Shown here: positions 10,764 through 21,853 of the stretch, piece by piece | Layout: the number at the start of each line of letters is the position of its first letter | Numbering within the stretch: the stretch's first letter is position 1 | NCBI RefSeq assembly: GCF_900111245.1 | Contig: NZ_FOGO01000007.1 | Location: 62,001 to 126,000 of the forward strand | DNA from: Streptomyces qinglanensis | GTDB lineage: Bacteria > Actinomycetota > Actinomycetes > Streptomycetales > Streptomycetaceae | Reading direction: 5' to 3' | Length of the DNA stretch: 64,000 bases | Position numbers and translations under genes: made by a program | The notes under the pieces: generated by a model | Database searches by the model: none | Told to the model about the DNA's origin: nothing | The model's input: the letters and a program-made list of their open reading frames with translations, nothing else

Positions 10764-11816
10764 ATGAGTACTCTCACCTGCCGTATCCGCCGCACCGCCG
10801 CCCTCGCCGTGGCACTCGCCGCCGGAAGCACCCTGGCGGCGACCGGCACGGCCACCGCCGCACACCCGGACCGCCACACCGGCCCGGTCGCCTCCGCGCC
10901 CGTGACCGCCGGGCTCTACCAGTCCGCCTACTCCGCACGGAACCATGTCCTGTGGGCCACCTCGGCGGTGGGCCGGCCGCCGGTGACCACGTCCGGCCTG
11001 CTCAAGCTCGATCCGCACACCCTGAAGGTGCGGGCCGCCTACCGGCCGCCGGTCACCGACCAGCAGACCGGAGCGGTCGAGGCCGTCTACGGGGTCGCCG
11101 TGGACGACGAGCACGACACCGTCTGGACCACGAACACCCGCGACGACTCCGTGGCCGTCTACAGCCAGCGCAACGGCAAGCATCTGGCGACGCTGCCGGA
11201 TGTGGCCCACGCCCGGGAGGTGGTCGTCGACGAGCGGCACGACACCGCGTGGGCCGGCGGCTTCGGGGACGGCTCCCTGGTCGCCTTCGACACCCGCACC
11301 TACCAGGAGAAGCGCCGGGTCACCGTCGAGGGCTCCTCCCCCGCCGGGCTGGCGGTCAACGAGCGGACCGGCACCGTCTACGCGGCCGACCTGGACGGCG
11401 ACCGGATCATCGCGGTCCCGCCGCACAAGGAGCCGCAGTCCGTTCCCGCCGGGGACGGCCCGATCTCCGTCGCGCTCTCCCGGGACGGGCGCACCGCCTA
11501 CACCGCGAACCAGGCAGCCGGCTCGGTGTCCGTCGTGAACCTGCGGCGGGGCAGGGTGACCCGGTCCGTGCCGACCGGCGAGGGCACCCTCTCGGTCGCG
11601 GCCGACCCGCGCACCGGCCGGGTGGTGGCCGCCAACCGCACGGCAGGCACCGTCACGGTGCTGGATCCCCGCCGGGGCACCGTCGTGCGGACGGTGGCCA
11701 CCGGCCCCCACCCCAACCATGTGCGCGTCGCGCACGGCAGCGTCTACGCGGTGGACAAGTCGCACGCCGGTCCCGGGGGCGAGGACCTCGTGCACCGCTT
11801 CCGTCTCCGCCGCTGA
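10764..11816 (+). CDS. Exported YncE-like beta-propeller protein
   Basis: A 350-residue protein with a signal peptide (RIRRTAALAVALAAGS, cleavage near ATAAHP, residue 33) followed by repeats of the YVTN/NHL propeller kind, for example GVAVDDEHDTVWTTN, GLAVNERTGTVYAAD, SVALSRDGRTAYTAN, SVAADPRTGRVVAAN. These form a seven-bladed fold in the YncE family. E. coli yncE is Fur-controlled, and this gene begins 57 bases after an iron box, so a role in iron starvation is plausible, but the biochemical function of YncE proteins is not settled. ATG at 10764 has an AGGAG site 13 bases upstream and gives a clean signal peptide. Confidence 0.85.
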   Translation: MSTLTCRIRRTAALAVALAAGSTLAATGTATAAHPDRHTGPVASAPVTAGLYQSAYSARNHVLWATSAVGRPPVTTSGLLKLDPHTLKVRAAYRPPVTDQQTGAVEAVYGVAVDDEHDTVWTTNTRDDSVAVYSQRNGKHLATLPDVAHAREVVVDERHDTAWAGGFGDGSLVAFDTRTYQEKRRVTVEGSSPAGLAVNERTGTVYAADLDGDRIIAVPPHKEPQSVPAGDGPISVALSRDGRTAYTANQAAGSVSVVNLRRGRVTRSVPTGEGTLSVAADPRTGRVVAANRTAGTVTVLDPRRGTVVRTVATGPHPNHVRVAHGSVYAVDKSHAGPGGEDLVHRFRLRR

Positions 11817-11820
11817 CCCC

Positions 11821-11856
11821 GTGCTGCGGCTGCGGGCGACGCCGCAGCCGCAGCAC
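11821..11856. terminator. Terminator after the propeller gene
   Basis: Perfect 15-bp inverted repeat (11821-11835 with 11842-11856) and a 6-base loop, beginning four bases after the stop codon, in the convergent gap with the HAD phosphatase gene. It can serve both strands. Confidence 0.8.
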
Positions 11857-11921
11857 ACCCCACCGGATGCGGCGGCTTCGCGGACGGCCGGAGAACGCGG
11901 CACGGTCCCAGAGCTCAGGGC

Positions 11922-12407
11922 TCAGGTACGCCCCTCGCGCTCCTGCGCCGCCTCCAGCGCCGCCGGTGCCGCCATCCAATCGGCGAGGACCACCTGGAAG
12001 CCCTCCCTCCGGTACGCGGCGACCACCTGCTCGTCGTCGTCGACCACCAGGGCCACCGTGCGCTCCCGGGCCAGGTGGCGCAGCAGTTCGGGCTTGACGA
12101 CCCGGCCGGGGCGGCGGTCGTCCCGCGCGCGCATCAGGAGCTGCCCCGCGGGGAGCCCGTGCTGCCGCAGCCACTGCACGGAATCCGTCCGGCAGCGTTC
12201 CGGACGCCCGGTGAGATAGGCCAGTTCGCACCGTTCGGCCGTCTCCAGGGCCAGGGCCACCCCCTTCACCAGCGGCGGATCGTCCGCGGCGGCGCGGAAG
12301 AACGCGTCCCAGTCCCGCGGCCGCCGCTGCAGGAAGGGCAACCGGTGCCGGACATCGGCCAGCGTCCCGTCCAGATCGAACACCGCCAACGGCGCACGGA
12401 CAACCAT
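11922..12407 (-). CDS. HAD-family phosphatase
   Basis: A 161-residue HAD protein. VFDLDGTLAD near the N-terminus carries the two catalytic Asp of motif I, YLTGRPE is motif II, and VVDDDEQVV is motif IV. The layout (LTGRPE followed by a WLRQHGLP segment) resembles the phosphatase domain of phage-type polynucleotide kinases/3'-phosphatases and small bacterial HADs of unknown substrate. ATG at 12407 is preferred because a GTGAGG-type ribosome site precedes it and the preceding in-frame residues look non-coding. No neighbour suggests a substrate. Confidence 0.82.
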   Translation of the reverse strand: MVVRAPLAVFDLDGTLADVRHRLPFLQRRPRDWDAFFRAAADDPPLVKGVALALETAERCELAYLTGRPERCRTDSVQWLRQHGLPAGQLLMRARDDRRPGRVVKPELLRHLARERTVALVVDDDEQVVAAYRREGFQVVLADWMAAPAALEAAQEREGRT

Positions 12408-12842
12408 CGCCACCTCACTCCCTTCGTGCACATTCTGGCGCATCCGGCCGTGCCGGCCGAGCCGCGCCGGCACTCCGCCGGTTCGGGGCCGACGGCCGTG
12501 CGGCGGCGGACGGCCGGGCCCCTCGGCCGGATGCCGCACCGGCTGCCCCGGAGGAGCGAGTGGTGGCACCTGATGTCCGCTTTTCGGGTGCCGTGGTCGG
12601 CAGACGTGGCGGCAGTGGGGTACCGACCAAACGTCCGAGGCGTCCCGGTCCCGCGCTGTACCGCGCTGTCCGGCACCGTCCCGCGCCGCCGTGCGCAGCG
12701 GCCGGCACCCGCCCCCGCGGGCCCCGGCGACGGACCGGTCCCGGGCCGGCCGGGCAGGCCGCCCGCCTGGCCGGGGACCGGGGCGGCAGCGCAGGACCCG
12801 TACGGGTCGCCGGAGCGCCGCGGGTCAGGAAGGAGCGTGACC
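12408..12842. other. Divergent intergenic region (435 bp)
   Basis: This stretch separates the HAD gene (leftward) from the PAP2-type gene (rightward) and should hold both promoters. An open frame continues through it into the downstream gene, but its predicted residues are arginine/proline-rich without a recognisable domain, so I treat it as non-coding. I see no convincing operator or RNA element. Confidence 0.5.
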
Positions 12843-13757
12843 GTGGGAGGAGCCTCTGCGTGGCTGCTGTCGGCGGGCGTACCCCTGATCCTCCTGGCGC
12901 TGAGCCTGCCGGTGTGGCACTGGCGCTGGCCGCGGGCGCCGATGCTGCTGCGCGAGGCGGCGCTCGTCTCCACGGTCTTCCTGATCTGGCAGATCCCGGC
13001 CCGCATGTCGGCCGGGAACCTGCGGCCGGCCCTCGACCGGGCGCGGTGGATCTACCACTGGGAGCAGCGCCTGCGCCTGCCGGACGAGGTGGACTGGCAG
13101 CAGGCCGTGCTGCCCCACCCGTGGCTGGTGCAGGCGGCCAACTTCTACTACGCCGTGATGCACTTCGGGGCGATGGCGGCGCTGCTGGTCTGGCTGTTCT
13201 GGCGGCACCGGGACTCCTACGGCCGGGTGCGCACCTACGTCGTCCTGGTCACGGTGGTCTCCCTGCTGATCCAGCTCGTCGCGGTGGCACCGCCGCGGCT
13301 GCTGACGCGGCTCGGCTTCGCGGACACGGCCGAACGCTACGGGCAGTCGGTCTACGGCAGCGGGCCGGGGAGCGTGGTGGCCGACGAGTTGTCGGCCGTC
13401 CCGTCCGTGCACGTGGCCTGGGCGATCCTCGTCGCCGCTGTCGTCATCCGGGTGAGCCGCCGTCGGGTGCGCTGGCTGGTGATCGTCCACCCGCTGCTGA
13501 CCCTCGCCGTGATCGTGGTGACCGCCAACCACTTCTGGCTCGACGCCGCGGCCGCCGTCGGCGTCCTGGCGGTGTGCGCGCTGCTGCAGTGGGCCGCGCG
13601 TGCCTGCACCCACCGGCTCGCCCGGGCCGTCCGGCGCACCCCCGTCTCGGCGGACAGCCCGGCGCGCGGGAACGCGGATCCGCCCAGTTCGCCGGACGGG
13701 GCGGAGAGCGCCGGGGGAGAAGACCGCGGCCCCCGGAACCCGCACCCGCGGGAGTGA
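12843..13757 (+). CDS. PAP2-superfamily membrane protein (inositol-phosphotransferase-like)
   Basis: A 304-residue integral membrane protein with about six hydrophobic segments. It has PAP2_3-like signatures: AANFYYAVMHF, the PSVHVAW motif (the usual phosphate-binding Ser-x-His), and NHFWLDA with the second His and Asp. This branch includes AUR1/inositol-phosphoceramide-synthase-like and phosphatidylinositol-phosphate-type enzymes, which transfer or hydrolyse lipid-linked phosphates at the membrane. GTG at 12843 follows GGAG by 7 bases; GTG at 12837 is an alternative. The last 60 residues are a hydrophilic Pro/Gly/Glu-rich tail, probably cytoplasmic. Substrate unknown. Confidence 0.82.
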   Translation: MGGASAWLLSAGVPLILLALSLPVWHWRWPRAPMLLREAALVSTVFLIWQIPARMSAGNLRPALDRARWIYHWEQRLRLPDEVDWQQAVLPHPWLVQAANFYYAVMHFGAMAALLVWLFWRHRDSYGRVRTYVVLVTVVSLLIQLVAVAPPRLLTRLGFADTAERYGQSVYGSGPGSVVADELSAVPSVHVAWAILVAAVVIRVSRRRVRWLVIVHPLLTLAVIVVTANHFWLDAAAAVGVLAVCALLQWAARACTHRLARAVRRTPVSADSPARGNADPPSSPDGAESAGGEDRGPRNPHPRE

Positions 13758-13841
13758 CGGCAGCCCGCGTGCGGGTGGCGATCCGGGGGCTGCCGGTGCG
13801 TCCTCTGCGTCCGGCGCCGTGCGGGTCCTAGGCTGCGCGGG

Positions 13842-13881
13842 CCGACAGTTCCGGCGCTGCCCAGCCTGCCGGGACTGTCGG
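13842..13881. terminator. Terminator between PAP2 gene and ktrA
   Basis: Inverted repeat with 13-base arms (13842-13854 and 13869-13881), one G-T wobble and a 14-base loop, in the gap between convergent genes and 21 bases from the end of the leftward KtrA gene. Confidence 0.65.
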
Positions 13882-13901
13882 TCTCCGGCCGCCGCGGGGG
13901 C

Positions 13902-14591
13902 TCAGCGCAGTTCGCTGAAGCGTTCGGTCGCCCGGGTGCGTCCGGCCACGATGAGGGTGTCGTCCGCCTTGACCACCGTGTCGGGGGTGGCGTAGCTGAA
14001 GCCCTCGCCGGGCCGTTTGATGGCGACGACGGTGATGCCGTAGCGCGTGCGGACGGCGCTGGCGGACAGCGGGATGTCGAGGACGTCGGGCGGCGGGGTG
14101 GTCTTGACCATGGCGAAGTCGTCCTCGAACTCGATGTAGTCGAGCATGCCGCCGCGGACGAGGTGCGCGACGCGCTGCCCCATGTCGTGCTCGGGGAAGA
14201 CGACGTGCTGGACACCGAGCTGGGTGAGGATGCGGCCGTGGGCTTCGCTGGTGGCCTTCGCCCATACGTTCTCGATCCCGAAGGAGATCAGCAGCGAGGC
14301 GGTGAGGATGCTGGCCTCCAGGTCGCTGCCGATGGCGACGACGGCGCGGTCGAACTCGTGGACCGCGAGCTGCCGCAGGGCGTCCTCCTTCGTGGAGTCG
14401 GCGCGCACGGTGTGGGTGAGCGAGCCGGAGAGGGACTGGACGACCTCGGGGCTCTCGTCGATGCCCAGGACCTCGGTGTCCTCGTCCACGAGTTCGAGTG
14501 CCAGGGACCGGCCGAACCGGCCGAGCCCGATGACCACCACGGAGTCGCGGTGGGAGCCGCGGCGGTTCCGGTTGCTGCGTTTCCTAGCCAA
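13902..14591 (-). CDS. ktrA: Potassium uptake regulatory subunit (KtrA/TrkA type)
   Basis: A 229-residue cytoplasmic RCK protein. The N-terminal Rossmann domain shows VVIGLGRFGRSLA (nucleotide-binding GxGxxG) with the acidic strand-2 end GIDES; the C-terminal RCK_C part (about 140-229) contains TRYGITVVAIKRPGE and KADDTLIVAGR. It gates the membrane subunit encoded immediately upstream in response to nucleotides such as ATP/ADP, and many homologues also bind c-di-AMP (family knowledge). The start is a TTG that overlaps the KtrB stop by 8 bases, with AGGAG 10 bases before it; no better start exists in frame. Confidence 0.9.
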   Translation of the reverse strand: MARKRSNRNRRGSHRDSVVVIGLGRFGRSLALELVDEDTEVLGIDESPEVVQSLSGSLTHTVRADSTKEDALRQLAVHEFDRAVVAIGSDLEASILTASLLISFGIENVWAKATSEAHGRILTQLGVQHVVFPEHDMGQRVAHLVRGGMLDYIEFEDDFAMVKTTPPPDVLDIPLSASAVRTRYGITVVAIKRPGEGFSYATPDTVVKADDTLIVAGRTRATERFSELR

Positions 14592-15927
14592 TGACGGGTC
14601 GCTCCTCGGGAAGGTCGTACATACGGACGCGCAGCCGCAGGGCCAGCGCGGAGGCGACGGTGATGGGACCGAGCCGCCCGATGAACATCAGTACCGTCAG
14701 CAGGACCTGTTCGCCCCCGGGCAGTCCGGAGGTGATGCCGGTCGAGAGTCCGACGGTGGCGAAGGCGGAGGTCACCTCGAACAGCGACTGGTCCAGGCTG
14801 AAGTCGGTGAAGACCATGAAGACCAGCGTCGAGGTCGCGACGGCGGCGACCGAGAGCAGCACCACCGTCAGGGCCTGCCGCTGGAGGTCGCCGGGCAGCC
14901 GGCGGCGGAAGATGTCGACCGCGCCCTCGCCCCGGATCTCGGCGTAGAGCACGAAGAACAGCACGGCGAAGGTGGTGACCTTGATGCCCCCGGCGGTACC
15001 GGCACTGGCGCCGCCGATGAACATCAGCACGTCCGTGCCCAGCCAGGTGGCCGGGCTCAGCGCGCCGGTGTCGACGCTGTTGAAACCCGCGGTGCGCGGC
15101 ATGACGCCCTGGACGAATCCGGCCAGCAGCTTCCCCGGCACGTCCAGCGGCCCCAGCGTCGCCGGATTGTCCCATTCGAGAGCGGTGACGAAGGCGCTGC
15201 CGCCGACCAGGAAGACCGCGGAGGCACCGAGCACGATCTTGGTGTGCAGGGACCAGGTGCGCGGCCTGCGGAATCTGCGGCGCAACTCGAACAGCACCGG
15301 GAAGCCGAGCCCTCCGGCGATCACCGCGCCCGACAGCGGCAGGCAGATCCACGGGTCGGTGACGAAACCCATCAGACTGTCGGAGTAGAGCGCGAATCCC
15401 GCGTTGTTGAACGCCGAGACGGCGTGGAAGACACCCAGCCACACCGCGCGCGGCAGGGACTCACCGTAGGAGGTGGCGAACCGCACGGCCAGGATCGCCG
15501 CGGTGACCGCCTCCAGCAGCAGGCTGACCTTCACCACGCGGACGACGACCGTGCGCACGTCCCCCAGGCCCAGGGTCTTGGTCTCGGTCGCCGCGGTGAG
15601 CCGGGCCCGCAGCCCCATCCGGTGGGAGACCAGCAGCACCAGCCAGGAGGCGAACGTCATGATCCCGAAGCCGCCGACCTGGATCAGCGCGAGGATCACC
15701 GTCTGCCCGAACCCGCTCCAGTAGCCGGGGGTGTCGACCACCACCAGCCCCGTCACGCACACCGCGGAGGTGGAGGTGAACAGCGCCTCCAGCCCGGTGG
15801 CCGAACCCGTCCCGGCCTTGGCCACCGGCAGCATCAGCAGGCCGGTCCCGATCCCGATCGCCATGGCGAAGCCGACCACGACCATCTGGGCGGGGTGCCG
15901 CACACGGGGCCGCCACCGGGTCACCAC
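14584..15927 (-). CDS. ktrB: Potassium transporter membrane subunit (KtrB/TrkH type)
   Basis: A 447-residue channel-like K+ translocating subunit with four M1-P-M2 repeats. Selectivity-filter-like pieces are visible: TSTSAVCVTGL, AVSAFNNAGF, TAGFNSV, and the last repeat SAFATVGLSTGIT. The length fits KtrB. GTG at 15927, six bases after GGAGGG, is preferred; the frame is open for another 46 codons upstream but that extension starts with unconvincing Gly/Pro/Arg-rich sequence. It is translationally coupled to KtrA downstream. Together with the betaine/choline transporter next door it suggests an osmotic-adaptation group. Confidence 0.92.
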   Translation of the reverse strand: MVTRWRPRVRHPAQMVVVGFAMAIGIGTGLLMLPVAKAGTGSATGLEALFTSTSAVCVTGLVVVDTPGYWSGFGQTVILALIQVGGFGIMTFASWLVLLVSHRMGLRARLTAATETKTLGLGDVRTVVVRVVKVSLLLEAVTAAILAVRFATSYGESLPRAVWLGVFHAVSAFNNAGFALYSDSLMGFVTDPWICLPLSGAVIAGGLGFPVLFELRRRFRRPRTWSLHTKIVLGASAVFLVGGSAFVTALEWDNPATLGPLDVPGKLLAGFVQGVMPRTAGFNSVDTGALSPATWLGTDVLMFIGGASAGTAGGIKVTTFAVLFFVLYAEIRGEGAVDIFRRRLPGDLQRQALTVVLLSVAAVATSTLVFMVFTDFSLDQSLFEVTSAFATVGLSTGITSGLPGGEQVLLTVLMFIGRLGPITVASALALRLRVRMYDLPEERPVIG

Positions 15928-16089
15928 AGCAAGCCCTCCGCACCGCAGACACATCCGACGTTTGTTCGCACCGGGAGACGATATGCAATCGCGCCGCGGT
16001 CCTGGGAACCGGTACCCCCGATGTCTCCGCGGGCCCGCCCCGAGGGCCGGGAACCACCCGGACACCGCCGCCGCACCGGCCGGAAAACG

Positions 16090-16124
16090 GCCGAGGCCGC
16101 AGCCTCATCGGCTGCGGCCTCGGC
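16090..16124 (-). terminator. Terminator after the BCCT transporter gene
   Basis: Perfect 15-bp stem (16090-16104 with 16110-16124) and 5-base loop, 39 bases downstream of the transporter stop. On the minus strand it is followed by CGTTTTCC, a short T-run, as expected of an intrinsic terminator. Confidence 0.85.
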
Positions 16125-16162
16125 ATCCGGCGTCCGGCACCTGCGGTGACGGCTCCGGGGTA

Positions 16163-17893
16163 CTACTTCTCGGCGCCCTCGGACGTGCTCTTGGAGGAGG
16201 ACGGGACCGCGTCGGAGAGCGTGCCGTTCTCCAGGCTGTCCTCGAGCGCGGCCACGGTCTGGTCGATCAGTTCCTCCTGCTGCTTCTGCTCCTTGGCCCT
16301 CAGGTACGCCTGGCGCTCCTGGTGGAAGGACTTCAGCGTGGCGATGCACATGCCGATCATCACGATGCTGAACGGCAGCGCGATGACGATCGCCGCCGTC
16401 TTCAAGGTGTTCAGCGACGCGGCTCCGGCACCGAGATCGGAGGCCAGCAGCAGCGCGATGGCGACTGCGCCCTCGGCCAGCGCCCAGAACACCCGGCTCC
16501 AGACCGGCGGGTTGGGGTCGCCGCCGGAGGCCAGCATGTCGACCACGTACGAGCCGGAGTCCGAGGAGGTGACGAAGAACAGCACGATCAGCAGGATCGA
16601 CACACCGGCGACGAACTTGCCGCCGGGCAGCGTGTCGAGCATCTCGAACAGCGCGTTGTTGGTGCTGATCGCGCCGTCGTGGACGTAGTTGTGCTTGTCG
16701 TTCATCTGCTGGAAGACGCCGGTGCCGCCGAAGATGGCGAACCAGACGAAGGTCAGCAGGGTGGGGACGAGCAGCACGCCGCAGACGAACTGACGCACCG
16801 TGCGGCCCCGGGAGATGCGGGCGATGAAGATGCCGACGAACGGCGCCCAGGAGATCCACCAGCCCCAGTAGAAGACGGTCCAGCCGTTGACCCAGCTGGT
16901 GCCTTCCTTGCCGTGGGCCGCGCCGGTGTCGAAGCTGAGCTGCAGCACGTTCTGCAGGTAACCGCCGACGTCCTGGGCCAGACCGTTGAGCAGGAACACC
17001 GTCGGGCCGGCGATCAGCACGAAGAGCATGATGATCGCGGCCACGCCCATGTTGATGTTGGACAGCCACTTGATGCCCTTGCCGATGCCGGTGACCACCG
17101 ACACGGTGGCGATGCCGGTGATGCAGGAGATCAGGACGACCAGCAGCAGCTTGCTGTTCGGGTCGTCCACCCAGCCGAGGAAGTTCATTCCGCTGGCGAC
17201 CTGCATGACGCCGAAGCCGAGCGAGGTCGCCACACCGAAGAGGGTGCCGATGACCGCGACCGAGTCGATGACGTTGCCCAGGACGCCGTTCACCCTGTTG
17301 CCCAGGATCGGCTCCAGCGCCCAGCGGATGGAGACCGGCCGCCCCTTGCGGTGCACGGAGTAGGCGACGGCCAGACCGACGACCACGTAGATCGCCCAGG
17401 GGTGGATGCCCCAGTGCAGGAACGTCTGCACCATGGCGAACTGCTCGCGGTCGGCCGCTCCCTCGCCGACACCGGGCCGGGGGGCGTGGAAGAAGTTCAG
17501 CGGCTCGGCGACGCCCCAGAAGACCAGACCGATACCCATGCCGGCGGCGAACAGCATGGCGAACCAGGAGAGCGTGCTGAACTCCGGCTTCTCATGGTCC
17601 TTACCGAGCTTGATGTCCCCGTAGCGCCCGATCCCGATCCAGATGACAAAGATCACGAAGAGCGAGACCAGAGCCATGTAGAACCAGCTCAGGTTGCCGA
17701 CGATCTCGTCCTGAACCTTCTGCACCTGCTCCGCGGCCGTGTCCTGGCCGATGACGGCGTAGAGCACGAAGAGCAGGATGACGACGGCCGAGGGATAGAA
17801 GACCCACGGCGCGATCGAGCCATCTCTCGGTGGCGCCGGAGGCTTCGCCTCCGGCTCTTGGTCAGAAGTTCTGGCCGTTGTCTGCGCAGCCAC
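16163..17893 (-). CDS. BCCT-family glycine betaine/choline transporter
   Basis: A 576-residue secondary transporter with about 12 membrane segments and the family signature GWWISWAPFVGIFIARISRGRT, plus the Trp-rich WAIYVVVG and GMGIGLVFWGVAEP segments (Gly-rich TM3 Na+/betaine site). BCCT proteins import glycine betaine, choline or carnitine coupled to Na+ or H+ and respond to osmotic stress. The hydrophilic C-terminal 60 residues (many Gln/Glu/Lys) resemble the osmosensing tail of BetP-type carriers. Start is GTG at 17893 with AAGGA upstream. A 9-bp hairpin (17835-17855) lies within the first 20 codons and might affect translation. Substrate is not determinable from sequence. Confidence 0.93.
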   Translation of the reverse strand: MAAQTTARTSDQEPEAKPPAPPRDGSIAPWVFYPSAVVILLFVLYAVIGQDTAAEQVQKVQDEIVGNLSWFYMALVSLFVIFVIWIGIGRYGDIKLGKDHEKPEFSTLSWFAMLFAAGMGIGLVFWGVAEPLNFFHAPRPGVGEGAADREQFAMVQTFLHWGIHPWAIYVVVGLAVAYSVHRKGRPVSIRWALEPILGNRVNGVLGNVIDSVAVIGTLFGVATSLGFGVMQVASGMNFLGWVDDPNSKLLLVVLISCITGIATVSVVTGIGKGIKWLSNINMGVAAIIMLFVLIAGPTVFLLNGLAQDVGGYLQNVLQLSFDTGAAHGKEGTSWVNGWTVFYWGWWISWAPFVGIFIARISRGRTVRQFVCGVLLVPTLLTFVWFAIFGGTGVFQQMNDKHNYVHDGAISTNNALFEMLDTLPGGKFVAGVSILLIVLFFVTSSDSGSYVVDMLASGGDPNPPVWSRVFWALAEGAVAIALLLASDLGAGAASLNTLKTAAIVIALPFSIVMIGMCIATLKSFHQERQAYLRAKEQKQQEELIDQTVAALEDSLENGTLSDAVPSSSKSTSEGAEK

Positions 17894-18409
17894 GCGTTCA
17901 TCCTTTGCGGTCAGGTTCAGAGGCCACCAGGCCGAAGGGAGTCTCCGGCCTGTCGCGGCAGCTTCCCCAAAACCTTCATGTCATTCATTACGAAAGCATT
18001 ACTGTCAACAGGCAAAACGGAACGAGACGTTCATCACAGCGCCCCCGCGTCGACCCCACCCGTCTGACCAGCACTTCTTTCCTCACACCGGCGAGTGGAG
18101 ACCAAACCGGCCACCCCACTCGCCCCCGACATTCGAGCCCGGCACACACAGCGGTGCGTCACGGATCAGCCACACACCGCCCTGTACACATGGCGCAGAC
18201 GGCTCGGCGCACAGCGGCCGACCGCGGCCCCGCCCCCGGCGGAAGCGCGGTGCGCTCCGGCGCAGCGCCATGCACAGCCGCACCCTCGAAACCCGGCAAT
18301 AACCGGGCATACGTGTCATCCCCGCACATCTGGGAACCCCCGCACCAGTAGCCCCCCGTACTCAGCACAGCGTGGCCCGGCCGGGCCGGGTCAGCGGGAC
18401 GGATCCACC
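17894..18409. other. Divergent intergenic region with an AT-richer core (516 bp)
   Basis: The region separates the BCCT gene (leftward) from the Clp ATPase gene (rightward). Bases 17965-18040 are clearly less GC-rich than the surroundings and contain, on the minus strand, a TTGACA -35-like hexamer (complement of 18005-18010). I cannot pair it with a good -10 at a normal distance. I saw no obvious HspR or CtsR operator upstream of the Clp gene. Confidence 0.4.
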
Positions 18410-20992
<2,583 letters not shown>

Positions 20993-20997
20993 GCCGC

Positions 20998-21025
20998 GGC
21001 CCGGCCCACCGCCGCGGGCCGGGCC
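20998..21025 (+). terminator. Terminator after the Clp ATPase gene
   Basis: Perfect 10-bp GC stem (20998-21007 with 21016-21025) and 8-base loop, starting five bases after the stop codon. Confidence 0.7.
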
Positions 21026-21247
21026 CCGGGCACGGCGCCGTACTGGCGGGGTGCCGTACGGACGAGGCGCCGCCCTGACGGGCCGTCGACCATACGGGAG
21101 GCCGCACCGGCACCGCCTCGCCGTGCGGGGCATGTCCCGCACGGCGGCAGGATCCCCGGTACGGGTTCGGCGCCGGGACGCGGCGGGCATGCACTCCCTG
21201 CCGGCGCGCCGGCGCCGGTCAACGCGGCACGAGCGAGGAGCCATCCG

Positions 21248-21778
21248 TTGGGAGACGCCACATCGCAGGAGCGGAACCGGGAGCGCGCCCCGGGAAGCGG
21301 ACCCCACCCGCTCCGGGACGCCGAGCCGGCGCTGCGGGGTGCGCCGGGCCGCGGCGCCGACGGCGGCAGCGACCGCCCCGGGCCGGACGACGCGTACCGG
21401 GAGCGGGGGCAGCCGCGGGACGTCTGGCCGGTCGCCCACGCGCTCGCCCGCGCCTTCGACGCGCACGGCGACGCGCAGGGCGTGCCGCGGGAGCAGCAGT
21501 GGACGCTGCAGGTGCTGAAGCTCTCGGAGGAGACGGGCGAGGCCGCGCAGGCGGTCATCGGTGTCCAGGGCACGAACCCGCGCAAGGGCCACAGCCATAC
21601 CTGGGAGGACGTGCACGCGGAAGTGGCGGACGTGGTCATCACGGGTCTGGTCGCCCTGGCCCGCATGCGCCCGGACGACGCGGCGGACTTTCTCCGGCGG
21701 CAGCTCGTACGGAAGGCGGCCCGGTTCCCGGCCGCCGGGCGGTCCGGCGCGGAGCCGTCCCCCGCGGAGGGCGGGTAG
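21248..21778 (+). CDS. MazG-like nucleotide pyrophosphohydrolase-family protein
   Basis: A 176-residue protein. The first 65 residues are low-complexity and hydrophilic; the rest (about 66-160) is an all-alpha MazG-like domain with KLSEETGEAAQAV and, further on, EVADVVIT, together giving the E-x-x-E ... E-x-x-D metal-binding pattern of this superfamily. Members cleave nucleoside triphosphates to monophosphates, often for house-cleaning. The start is TTG at 21248, 7 bases after a strong GAGGAG; no ATG or GTG in frame is better placed. Substrate and role are not deducible here; the gene stands alone between the Clp and SpoIIE-phosphatase genes. Confidence 0.8.
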   Translation: MGDATSQERNRERAPGSGPHPLRDAEPALRGAPGRGADGGSDRPGPDDAYRERGQPRDVWPVAHALARAFDAHGDAQGVPREQQWTLQVLKLSEETGEAAQAVIGVQGTNPRKGHSHTWEDVHAEVADVVITGLVALARMRPDDAADFLRRQLVRKAARFPAAGRSGAEPSPAEGG

Positions 21779-21853
21779 AGCGCAGTCCTCCGGCATCCGG
21801 CATCCGGCGCCGACCGGGAGGGGCCGGACCGGTTCGGAACGGTTCGGAACGGT

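Noticed and set aside
15928..16089. ydaO-type c-di-AMP riboswitch upstream of ktrB
   Set aside because: Such switches precede some potassium transporter genes, but I could not find the conserved paired motifs in the minus-strand leader.
14146..16149. Plus-strand frame of 667 codons opposite ktrA/ktrB
   Set aside because: Translation is His/Gln/Arg/Asp-rich and lacks a ribosome site; the KtrA/KtrB frames are unmistakable.
17835..17855. Terminator-like hairpin near the BCCT gene start
   Set aside because: The 9-bp stem is inside the coding sequence (codons about 13-20) and reads in frame; it is recorded only as a possible translational influence.
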